A stretch of 12,039 nt of DNA. It comes from an uncultured Clostridia bacterium (GTDB lineage: Bacteria > Bacillota > Clostridia > Oscillospirales > Oscillospiraceae). Made by a program: the position numbers and the translations under genes. The DNA lies in the NCBI GenBank assembly GCA_946619065.1, contig CAMOLY010000023.1, positions 1-12,039 on the forward strand, in the 5' to 3' direction. Positions 1 to 8,348 of this stretch are shown piece after piece; within the stretch, counting starts at the first letter, position 1; every line of letters begins with the position of its first letter. The notes under the pieces were generated by a model. The model searched no databases. It worked only from the letters and a program-made list of their open reading frames with translations, and had not been told where the DNA came from.

Positions 1-2245
<2,245 letters not shown>

Positions 2246-2290
2246 CGGCCGGACCGAAGGGCGCAGCTGCGACAGAATCGAGGGAACAAG

Positions 2291-2884
2291 ATGGCGAAGC
2301 TCTACTTCAAATACGGCGCGATGGGTTCCTCCAAGACGGCCCAGGCGCTGATCACCAAGTACAACTACGAAGAAAACGATATGACGGTGTGGCTGGTCAA
2401 GCCCGCCACCGATGACCGGGACGGCCCCAGCGTGGTCCGTTCCCGCATCGGCCTCAAGGCGGACGCCGAGAGCGTCGGCGCAGCGGCGGATCTGTATCAG
2501 CTCTTTCTGGCGCGCAGGACCGACGTTGTGATCGTCGACGAGTGCCAGTTCCTCCAGCCGGAGCAGATCGACCAGCTCCGCCGCATTGTGGACGAGCTGG
2601 AGATTCCGGTGCTCTGCTTCGGCCTGCGGACCGACTTCCAGACGAAGCTCTTCCCCGGCAGCCAGCGGCTCTTCGAGCTGGCGGACAGCATCCAGGAGAT
2701 CAAGACGATCTGCGACTGCGGCGCCAAGGCTACGGTCAATGCCCGCGTGGTGGACGGCTTCGTTGTCACCGAGGGCGCGCAGGTTCTGATCGGCGGCAAC
2801 GAGAGCTACATTGCCATGTGCCACCGCTGCTACACCCGCGCGATCCGGGAGCACCGCAAAATCCGGCTCCACGGCTCCAACTGA
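2291..2884 (+). CDS. tdk: Thymidine kinase (type II, E. coli Tdk-like)
   Basis: This enzyme phosphorylates thymidine and deoxyuridine with ATP, the first step of thymidine salvage in the cytoplasm. The 197 residues match the family length (about 190-205). A P-loop-like GAMGSSKT lies at residues 9-16. VVIVDECQFL has the Walker B aspartate D83 and the catalytic base E84, followed by IPVLCFGLRTDF. A structural zinc site is formed by CDCGAKAT (C141, C143) and CHRC (C177, C180). The C-x-C spacing and the GLRTDF and IGGNESY motifs resemble the E. coli branch rather than the human TK1-like branch. One oddity is that the P-loop glycine before the lysine is serine (S14), whereas E. coli has AGKS there. 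The start follows AGGGAA at 2281-2286 and is 45 nt after the glycosidase gene; deoD starts 26 nt after its stop, so co-transcription is likely. Confidence 0.95.
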   Translation: MAKLYFKYGAMGSSKTAQALITKYNYEENDMTVWLVKPATDDRDGPSVVRSRIGLKADAESVGAAADLYQLFLARRTDVVIVDECQFLQPEQIDQLRRIVDELEIPVLCFGLRTDFQTKLFPGSQRLFELADSIQEIKTICDCGAKATVNARVVDGFVVTEGAQVLIGGNESYIAMCHRCYTRAIREHRKIRLHGSN

Positions 2885-2910
2885 CTGAATACGGAAAGGA
2901 GAAGCAGGAA

Positions 2911-3651
2911 ATGAATTACCCGACACCCCATATCAACGCCAGGCCGGAGGATTTCGGGCAGACGGTTCTGATGCCCGGCGATCCGCTCCGCTCGAAATAC
3001 ATTGCCGAGCACTTTCTGGAGGACCCTGTGCTGGTCAACAACGTCCGCAACGTCCAGGGCTACACCGGCCGGTACAAGGGCGTCCGCGTCTCTGTGATGG
3101 CCTCCGGCATGGGCATGCCGTCGATGGGCATCTACTCCCGCGAGCTCTACGAGGGCTTCGGCGTCCGCAACATCCTGCGCATCGGCTCGGCCGGCGCGAT
3201 GCAGCCCGAGATCCGTGTCAAGGACCTGGTCCTGGGCATGGGCGTGAGCATGGACTCCAACTTCCAGGCCCAGTTCCACCTGGCCGGTACCTTCTCTCCG
3301 ATCTGCTCGTTCGAGATGCTCCGCGCCTGCTCCACCGCTGCGGAGGAGCTCGGCGCGCCGTACCATGTGGGAAACATTCTGTCCTCCGACTTCTTCTATG
3401 ACGATGAAGACGGCATCCCCGAAGCGCTGATCGCCAAAAAGAACTGGATGAAGATGGGCATCATGGCGGTCGAAATGGAGTCCGCCGCCCTCTATCTCAA
3501 CGCCGCCCGCTTCCGCAAAAACGCCCTGTGCGTCTGCACGATCTCCGACCATCTGCTGACCGGCGAATCCCTCTCCGCCCAGGAGCGCGAGACCGGCTTC
3601 GCCCAGATGATGCAGGTCGCCCTGGAGACCGCCGTCAAGCTGGAAAAGTGA
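2911..3651 (+). CDS. deoD: Purine-nucleoside phosphorylase, hexameric DeoD type
   Basis: DeoD splits purine (deoxy)nucleosides with phosphate into the free base and (deoxy)ribose 1-phosphate. The 246 residues align closely, from memory, with E. coli DeoD (239 aa). MPGDPLRSKYIAE holds phosphate ligands G23 and R27; NNVRN gives R46; RIGSAGAM gives R90 and S93; VEMES (187-191) binds ribose; TISDHL holds the catalytic D213, and R226 in QERE matches the assisting arginine. The start chosen is the ATG at 2911, behind AAAGGAGA at 2895-2902; the frame stays open back to 2542 but that stretch overlaps tdk. The pentose 1-phosphate product is the substrate of DeoB, the next gene, which supports the assignment. 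The downstream gap carries an inverted repeat that may affect transcript coupling. Confidence 0.96.
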   Translation: MNYPTPHINARPEDFGQTVLMPGDPLRSKYIAEHFLEDPVLVNNVRNVQGYTGRYKGVRVSVMASGMGMPSMGIYSRELYEGFGVRNILRIGSAGAMQPEIRVKDLVLGMGVSMDSNFQAQFHLAGTFSPICSFEMLRACSTAAEELGAPYHVGNILSSDFFYDDEDGIPEALIAKKNWMKMGIMAVEMESAALYLNAARFRKNALCVCTISDHLLTGESLSAQERETGFAQMMQVALETAVKLEK

Positions 3652-3654
3652 AGA

Positions 3655-3742
3655 ATTAGGCAATCGTTGAATAGACAATAGGGAATAGGAAAGCGGAATG
3701 GTTCATCTCCTATTGCCTATTGCCTGGTGCCTATTGCCTCAT
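3655..3742. repeat. AT-rich imperfect inverted repeat built of tandem CCTATTG/CAATAGG heptamers
   Basis: The deoD-deoB gap contains a large dyad. The inner arms are 3674-3690 and 3708-3724, complementary at 15 of 17 positions, around a 17-nt loop. An outer pair, 3656-3665 (TTAGGCAATC region) and 3733-3742, is complementary at nearly every position, separated from the inner stem by an internal loop. The right arm is a heptamer array: CCTATTG at 3709, 3716 and 3730, with the variant CCTGGTG at 3723. The left arm holds the inverted unit CAATAGG at 3676 and the variants GAATAGG at 3683 and GAATAGA at 3669. Its AT-rich composition contrasts with the flanking genes. It carries no ORF and no U-tract, so it does not look like a standard terminator. 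It may be a dispersed intergenic repeat, an RNA processing site or a partial attenuator before deoB. Confidence 0.8.
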
Positions 3743-3756
3743 AGAAAGGACCAACC

Positions 3757-4926
3757 ATGAAACGTATCTTCCTGTTTGTCCTGGACTCCTGCGGCGCGGG
3801 GGAGGCCCCGGACGCCGCGAAGTTCGGCGATTTCAATGTCAACACCCTGCGCGCCTGCGCCACGTCGGACCGGCTGAACATTCCGAATCTCCGCGCCGCC
3901 GGCCTCGGCAACATCGACGGCCTGGACTTTCTCGGCCCGGTGCCGCACCCGACCGGCGCCTTCTGCAGGCTGCAGGAGGCCTCCGCCGGCAAGGACACCA
4001 CGATCGGCCATTGGGAGATCGCCGGCGTCGTCTCGCCCGAGCCCCTGCCCACCTATCCGAACGGCTTCCCGGAGGAGGTTCTTCAGCCCTTCCGCCAGGC
4101 GACCGGCCGCGGGGTGCTGGCCAACGCGCCCTGGTCCGGGACCGAGGTCATCAACGTCTACGGCGACGAGCACGTCCGGACCGGCGATCTGATCGTCTAC
4201 ACCTCTGCCGACTCCGTCTTCCAGATTGCGGCACACGAGGATGTGGTCCCGCCCGAGCAGCTCTACGAGTACTGCCGCATGGCCCGCCGGATTCTGCGGG
4301 GCAAGCACGGCGTGGGCCGTGTCATCGCCCGCCCCTTCGTCGGAAGCGGAAACGGCAGCTACACCCGCACCTCGAACCGCCACGACTTCTCCCTGGAGCC
4401 GCCCCGAAAGACAATGCTTGACGCGTTTAAAGACGCCGGCCTGGATTCCATCGCGGTCGGCAAGATTTTCGACATCTTTGCCGGCGTCGGCATCACGGAG
4501 CATGTCTACACAAAGGGCAACACCGACGGCATGGCAAAGACCCTGGCCTATGCCCAGCGGGATTTCCGCGGCCTCTGCTTTATCAATCTGGTGGACTTCG
4601 ACATGCTCTACGGCCACCGCCGCGATATCGACGGCTACGCCGCCGCGTTGACCGAGTTTGACGCCTGGCTTCCGAAGTTTATGGACCGCATCGGCCCGGA
4701 CGATCTGGTCATGATCACCGCAGACCACGGCTGCGACCCGGCCTACACCGCCACGACCGACCATACCCGGGAATACGTCCCCTGGCTGATCCTCGGTCCG
4801 CAGGTCCGCCCGGTGAACCTGGGCACGCAGTTCTGCTTTGCCGATCTCGCGGCTACCGTCTGCGACGTCTTCGGTCTCCCGCTGGAGACCGAGGGCACGA
4901 GCTTCAAGGAGGAAATCCTGGGATGA
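3757..4926 (+). CDS. deoB: Phosphopentomutase
   Basis: DeoB interconverts (deoxy)ribose 1-phosphate and (deoxy)ribose 5-phosphate, passing the pentose freed by DeoD into central metabolism. The 389 residues are the usual length of this alkaline-phosphatase superfamily enzyme. Metal ligands and nucleophile are all visible: VLDSCGAGE with D10; KDTTIGHWE with T81 as the phosphorylated threonine by alignment to the Bacillus enzyme; VDFDMLYGHRRD with D282 and H287; TADHGCDP with D323 and H324; and TTDHTREYVPW with H336. Two metal ions, usually manganese, are expected at the site. The start is set by AAAGGA at 3745-3750. The stop overlaps the cdd start by 4 bp (ATGA), so the two are translationally coupled. 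The 105-nt upstream gap holds the heptamer inverted repeat but no promoter I can defend. Confidence 0.97.
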   Translation: MKRIFLFVLDSCGAGEAPDAAKFGDFNVNTLRACATSDRLNIPNLRAAGLGNIDGLDFLGPVPHPTGAFCRLQEASAGKDTTIGHWEIAGVVSPEPLPTYPNGFPEEVLQPFRQATGRGVLANAPWSGTEVINVYGDEHVRTGDLIVYTSADSVFQIAAHEDVVPPEQLYEYCRMARRILRGKHGVGRVIARPFVGSGNGSYTRTSNRHDFSLEPPRKTMLDAFKDAGLDSIAVGKIFDIFAGVGITEHVYTKGNTDGMAKTLAYAQRDFRGLCFINLVDFDMLYGHRRDIDGYAAALTEFDAWLPKFMDRIGPDDLVMITADHGCDPAYTATTDHTREYVPWLILGPQVRPVNLGTQFCFADLAATVCDVFGLPLETEGTSFKEEILG

Positions 4927-5336
4927 TGAAACCTGAAGAACTTGTAGCCCTTGCCAAAGAGGCCCGGGCCAGGGCTTATGTGCCCTACTCCGGCTTCTCT
5001 GTGGGCGCTGCCCTGCTGTGCAAGGACGGGAAAATCTATCAGGGCTGCAACATCGAGAACGCAGCCTTCGGCCCGACGGTCTGCGCCGAGCGTACCGCGT
5101 TTTTCAAAGCGGTCTATGACGGCGAGCGCGAATTCGAGGCGATTGCCGTCGTCGGCGGCAGAGCCGGGGAGGAGATCACTGGCCTGTTTCCGCCCTGCGG
5201 CGTATGCCGGCAGGTCATGCGGGAATTCTGCGGCCTGGATTTCAGGCTCTACCTGGGCCGCGAGGACGGCCGCTGGGAGGAGCGGACCCTCGGAGAAATG
5301 CTTCCGATGAGCTTTTCTCCGGCTGATTTGAGATAG
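4923..5336 (+). CDS. cdd: Cytidine deaminase, homotetrameric type
   Basis: Cdd hydrolytically deaminates cytidine and deoxycytidine to uridine and deoxyuridine, feeding Udk and Tdk, both encoded in this window. The 137 residues match the short tetrameric class (B. subtilis Cdd about 136). YVPYSGFSVGAALL and GCNIENAAFG form the nucleoside pocket. The zinc site is CAE (C54, with the catalytic proton-shuttling E56) plus PPCGVC (C92, C95), giving the three-cysteine ligation of the tetrameric class. The gene overlaps deoB by ATGA at 4923-4926. A second ATG directly follows at 4926, so translation could begin one codon later. It ends the salvage run; no clear intrinsic terminator follows before the next promoter. 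Confidence 0.97.
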   Translation: MMKPEELVALAKEARARAYVPYSGFSVGAALLCKDGKIYQGCNIENAAFGPTVCAERTAFFKAVYDGEREFEAIAVVGGRAGEEITGLFPPCGVCRQVMREFCGLDFRLYLGREDGRWEERTLGEMLPMSFSPADLR

Positions 5337-5371
5337 ATCACGGGTTTTCTGATTAAAACTGCAAGAATTAC

Positions 5372-5400
5372 TTGATTTTTTGCTCTGATTGTGTAATAAT
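5372..5400 (+). promoter_or_regulatory. Candidate sigma-A promoter for the nucleoside-binding lipoprotein
   Basis: TTGATT at 5372-5377 serves as -35. The -10 reads TAATAA at 5394-5399 (16-bp spacer) or AATAAT at 5395-5400 (17-bp spacer). It lies in the AT-rich part of the 132-nt gap after cdd, about 70 nt upstream of the start codon, which leaves room for a leader. An imperfect dyad, CAAGAATTACTTG (5362-5374), overlaps the -35 and could be an operator. The promoter call rests on sequence and placement only. Confidence 0.6.
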
Positions 5401-5414
5401 GGAAACGTTGGTTA

Positions 5415-5433
5415 GGCGCAGTCTGTCTGCGTC
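5415..5433 (+). promoter_or_regulatory. Small leader hairpin or operator-like dyad upstream of the binding-protein gene
   Basis: GGCGCAG (5415-5421) can pair with CTGCGTC (5427-5433) around a TCTGT loop, giving seven pairs including one G-U. It sits just downstream of the expected transcription start, about 35 nt before the start codon. It could stabilise the 5' end of an abundant mRNA or serve as a repressor site. No U-tract follows, so it is not a terminator. Confidence 0.35.
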
Positions 5434-5468
5434 GATCATAATACATGAAAAATGGAGGATACAAACAA

Positions 5469-6599
5469 ATGAAGAAAATTGTTGCGCTTGTCCTTGTTCT
5501 TACGCTTGTTGCCGCTCTGTTTGTCGGCTGCGCGAAGAAGAAGGACACTGCCAGCGATGCCAAGACCGCTGACAGCATTCCCGACACCATGACCTCTGAA
5601 GACGGCAAGTACGAGATCGCTTTCGTCACCGACGTGGGCCAGCTGAAGGACAAGTCCTTCAACCAGGGCACCTACGACGGCGTCAAGCTGTTTGCCAACG
5701 AGAACGGCAAGTCCTACAAGTACTATCAGCCCGCCAACAGCTCCAACGCGACCGACGACGACCGCTTCAACGCGATGAAGGACGCTGCCGACAACGGCGC
5801 GAAGGTCATTGTCTGCGCCGGCTTCATGCAGGCCACCGCTCTGGAGAAGGCTGCCAACGCTTACCCCGACGTCAAGTTCGTCTTCATCGACGGCTGGCAG
5901 ATTGATACCCCGAGCAAGAACATCGCTTCCATCGCGTTCCAGGAAGAGCAGTGCGGCTATCTGGCCGGCTATGCTGCTGTCATGGAAGGCTACACCAAGC
6001 TCGGCTTCTGCGGCGGCGGCGGCGGTGAGAACCCCGCTGTCAACCGTTACGGCTGGGGCTACGTGCAGGGCGCCAATGACGCTGCTGCCAAGAAGGGCGC
6101 TAAGGTCGAGATGAACTACACCTTCCTGTACGGCGCGAACTTCGCTCCTTCCGCTGATCTGCAGACCCTGGCTTCCGGCTGGTACAGCAACGGCACCGAG
6201 GTCATCTTCTCCTGCGGCGGCTCCATCTTCGAATCCATCACCGCTGCTGCTTCCGCGAACGACGCGAAGGTCATCGGCGTTGACGTCGACCAGAGCTCTG
6301 CCTCCAAGACCGTTATCACCTCTGCTCTGAAGGGCATTGGCGAAGCTGCGCAGCTCGCCCTCAAGGCTGCTTACGCTGTCGACGGCGGCGACTGGTCCAA
6401 GTGGGGCGGCGTCTGCACCATCCTCGGCGCCAAGGAAGAGGCTGTTGGTCTGCCCATCGCCACCTGGTCCCTGAAGAACTGGACTGTTGACGAGTACAAG
6501 GCTATGCTCAACGACATCGTGACCGGCAAGATCACCGTTGACAACGATCCTTCCAAGGTTGGCAACCTCGAGAACGTCACTCTGAATATTGTTGAGTAA
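5469..6599 (+). CDS. BMP-family nucleoside ABC transporter substrate-binding lipoprotein (NupN/PnrA-like)
   Basis: This membrane-anchored receptor binds extracellular nucleosides and delivers them to the ABC permease encoded downstream. The 376 residues begin with a lipoprotein signal, MKK plus a hydrophobic core ending in the lipobox LFVGC, so C21 would be lipidated. A charged linker follows, then the BMP fold: FVTDVGQLKDKSFNQG (52-67), the IDGW turn (140-143), IASIAFQEEQCGYLAGYAA (152-170), the glycine run CGGGGGENPA, and VIGVDVDQ (268-275), where PnrA-type proteins contact the ribose. The start chosen is ATG 5469, which gives a clean signal peptide and places GGAGG (5454-5458) 10 nt upstream; an in-frame ATG at 5445 lies upstream of that RBS. 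Alanine codons are mostly GCT, unlike the neighbours, suggesting high expression. A strong terminator follows. The family is clear; the preferred nucleoside is not. Confidence 0.95.
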   Translation: MKKIVALVLVLTLVAALFVGCAKKKDTASDAKTADSIPDTMTSEDGKYEIAFVTDVGQLKDKSFNQGTYDGVKLFANENGKSYKYYQPANSSNATDDDRFNAMKDAADNGAKVIVCAGFMQATALEKAANAYPDVKFVFIDGWQIDTPSKNIASIAFQEEQCGYLAGYAAVMEGYTKLGFCGGGGGENPAVNRYGWGYVQGANDAAAKKGAKVEMNYTFLYGANFAPSADLQTLASGWYSNGTEVIFSCGGSIFESITAAASANDAKVIGVDVDQSSASKTVITSALKGIGEAAQLALKAAYAVDGGDWSKWGGVCTILGAKEEAVGLPIATWSLKNWTVDEYKAMLNDIVTGKITVDNDPSKVGNLENVTLNIVE

Positions 6600-6616
6600 T
6601 ACTCCCTGATTACCTG

Positions 6617-6653
6617 CAGGGGAGAGGCTTCGCGCCTCTCCTCTGTTTTATTT
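6617..6653 (+). terminator. Intrinsic terminator after the binding-protein gene
   Basis: CAGGGGAGAGGC (6617-6628) pairs with GCCTCTCCTCTG (6634-6645) over 12 positions with one G-U, closing a TTCGC loop, and is followed by a T-rich tract TTTTATTT (6646-6653). It is 18 nt past the stop codon. It would end or attenuate the lipoprotein transcript before the ATPase gene, giving more binding protein than membrane complex. Confidence 0.93.
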
Positions 6654-6678
6654 CGTTTAAAGTTTTTTAACAACTATC

Positions 6679-6707
6679 TTGCATTTTCGCGCTTCCACTG
6701 CTATAAT
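6679..6707 (+). promoter_or_regulatory. Extended -10 sigma-A promoter for the importer ATPase-permease operon
   Basis: TTGCAT (6679-6684) and a perfect TATAAT (6702-6707) are separated by 17 bp, with TG at 6699-6700 giving the extended -10 TGCTATAAT. It lies 26 nt beyond the terminator and 51 nt upstream of the ATPase start. The leader contains a short direct repeat, GCTGCGG at 6716 and 6724. This would let the ATPase and permeases be transcribed independently of the binding protein. Confidence 0.8.
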
Positions 6708-6758
6708 AAATTCAAGCTGCGGTGCTGCGGCTCAGATGATTCGGAAAGTAGGTGTGGT

Positions 6759-8348
6759 ATGAATAACCAAAAGGATGATTTTGTTATTGAAATGCTCAAT
6801 ATCACAAAAGTGTTCCCAGGCATCAAAGCAAACGACAACATCACCCTCCAGCTTCGCCGCGGAGAAATTCATGCCCTGCTCGGTGAAAACGGCGCCGGAA
6901 AATCCACGCTGATGAGTGTCCTGTTCGGCATGTATCAGCCGGAGGAAGGCGTCATCAAGAAGAACGGCGAGGTCGTCCGGATCAACAACCCGAACGACGC
7001 CACAAAGCTGAACATCGGCATGGTGCACCAGCACTTCAAGCTCGTCGAGGTTTTTACGGTGCTGGAGAATATCATCCTCGGCGCGGAAACAACGAAAATG
7101 GGCTTCCTGCAGAAGCAGGAGGCGCGCAAAAAGGTCGAAGCGCTGATTGAGCGCTACGGACTGAAGGTGGATCTCGACGCGAAGGTCGAGGACATCACCG
7201 TCGGTATGCAGCAGCGTACCGAAATCCTCAAGATGCTGTACCGCGACAACGAAATCCTGATTTTTGACGAGCCGACGGCGGTCCTGACCCCCCAGGAAAT
7301 CGACGAACTCATGGAAATCATGCGCGGCTTCAAGCGCGAGGGAAAATCCATTCTGTTTATCACCCACAAGCTCAACGAGATCATGGCGGTGGCCGACCGG
7401 GTGAGCGTTCTGCGCAAGGGCAAGTACATCGGCACCGTCGATGTGGCCGACACCAACAAGCAGGAGCTCTCCAACATGATGGTCGGCCGTCCGGTCCAGC
7501 TGCAGGTCGTCAAGGAACCTGCGAAGCCCGGCCAGGTGGTCCTCGACGTTCAGAATCTGACGATCCCTTCCCGCCTGCACCACAACAACGCGGTGAAGAA
7601 CGTATCCTTCCAGGCACGGGCGGGAGAGATCCTCTGCATCGCCGGCATCGACGGCAACGGCCAGAGTGAGCTGGTCTACGGTCTGACCGGTCTGGAACGC
7701 CCCTCGTCCGGAAAGGTGCTGGTTGGCGGCGACGATATCACCCGCGCCTCCATCCATAAACGCCAGGCTTACCTGAGCCACATCCCGGAGGACCGCCATA
7801 AGCACGGTCTGGTGCTGGATTTCACGCTGGAGCAGAACATGGTCCTCCAGCGCTTCCGGGAGAAGCAGTTTGAAAAGGCCGGCTTCATCCGGAAGGCTGC
7901 CGTCCGCAGCTATGCCGAAAAGCTGATCGAGAAGTATGACGTTCGCTCCGGCCAGGGCCCGGTTACGATGGCCCGCTCCATGTCCGGCGGCAACCAGCAG
8001 AAGGCCATCATCGCCCGGGAAATCGACCGGGATAAGCAACTGATCGTTGCCGTTCAGCCCACCCGCGGCCTGGACGTCGGCGCCATTGAATACATCCACA
8101 GCGAGCTCGTCCGGGAGCGGGATGAGGGCAAGGCGATTCTGCTGGTTTCCCTGGAGCTGGACGAAGTCATGAGCCTCTCCGACCGCATCCTGGTTTTGTA
8201 CGAGGGCGAGATCGTCGGCGAGTTTGATCCGAAGCAGACCACCGTGCAGGAGCTGGGCCTCTACATGGCCGGTGCCAAGCGCATGGATCCCTCGCAGATG
8301 TCCGTATTTAAGCAGGAAGAAAGGAAGGAAACGAAAAATGAACAATAA
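6759..8348 (+). CDS. Nucleoside ABC importer ATP-binding protein, two fused NBDs (NupO/YufO-like)
   Basis: This 529-residue protein has the tandem ABC layout of RbsA/YufO and powers nucleoside import from the cytoplasmic face. Domain 1 is complete: Walker A GENGAGKST (42-50), Q-loop Q91, signature-like TVGMQQR (147-153), Walker B LIFDEP with E171, and H-loop H203. Domain 2 is degenerate: the Walker A equivalent GIDGNGQSE (296-304) lacks the lysine, and the Walker B end reads AVQPTRGLD with Q433 in place of the catalytic glutamate, although its signature MSGGNQQK (408-415) is intact. Loss in domain 2 is typical of BMP-linked ATPases, so one hydrolysing site is expected. AAGTAGGTG at 6744-6752 is the RBS. 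The gene overlaps permease 1 by 11 bp, indicating translational coupling and a shared transcript. Confidence 0.95.
   Translation: MNNQKDDFVIEMLNITKVFPGIKANDNITLQLRRGEIHALLGENGAGKSTLMSVLFGMYQPEEGVIKKNGEVVRINNPNDATKLNIGMVHQHFKLVEVFTVLENIILGAETTKMGFLQKQEARKKVEALIERYGLKVDLDAKVEDITVGMQQRTEILKMLYRDNEILIFDEPTAVLTPQEIDELMEIMRGFKREGKSILFITHKLNEIMAVADRVSVLRKGKYIGTVDVADTNKQELSNMMVGRPVQLQVVKEPAKPGQVVLDVQNLTIPSRLHHNNAVKNVSFQARAGEILCIAGIDGNGQSELVYGLTGLERPSSGKVLVGGDDITRASIHKRQAYLSHIPEDRHKHGLVLDFTLEQNMVLQRFREKQFEKAGFIRKAAVRSYAEKLIEKYDVRSGQGPVTMARSMSGGNQQKAIIAREIDRDKQLIVAVQPTRGLDVGAIEYIHSELVRERDEGKAILLVSLELDEVMSLSDRILVLYEGEIVGEFDPKQTTVQELGLYMAGAKRMDPSQMSVFKQEERKETKNEQ

Noticed and set aside
2262..2271. 10-bp perfect palindrome CGCAGCTGCG between the glycosidase and tdk genes
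   Set aside because: It is too short and self-complementary to form a useful hairpin, has no repeat elsewhere that I saw, and is likely by chance in GC-rich sequence.
2542..2910. Longer N-terminus for DeoD using upstream in-frame sequence
   Set aside because: It would overlap most of the 3' half of tdk and adds non-homologous residues; ATG 2911 has a good RBS and matches the family start.
3739..4764. 341-codon open frame on the - strand opposite deoB
   Set aside because: It is a shadow of a conserved gene, with low-complexity Val/Ala/Gly/Asp composition and no motifs.
5337..5468. Purine riboswitch or other structured leader before the binding-protein gene
   Set aside because: The leader is short (about 60 nt after the predicted start), and I could not find conserved riboswitch core motifs or a terminator/antiterminator pair.
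8224..8337. Longer N-terminus for permease 1
   Set aside because: The extension lies inside the ATPase gene and is Arg/Pro/Ser-rich; ATG 8338 follows AAGGAAGG and starts the usual family N-terminus.
6732..8345. 537-codon open frame on the - strand opposite the ATPase gene
   Set aside because: It mirrors the ATPase gene almost end to end, a codon-bias artefact; no domain or RBS supports it.
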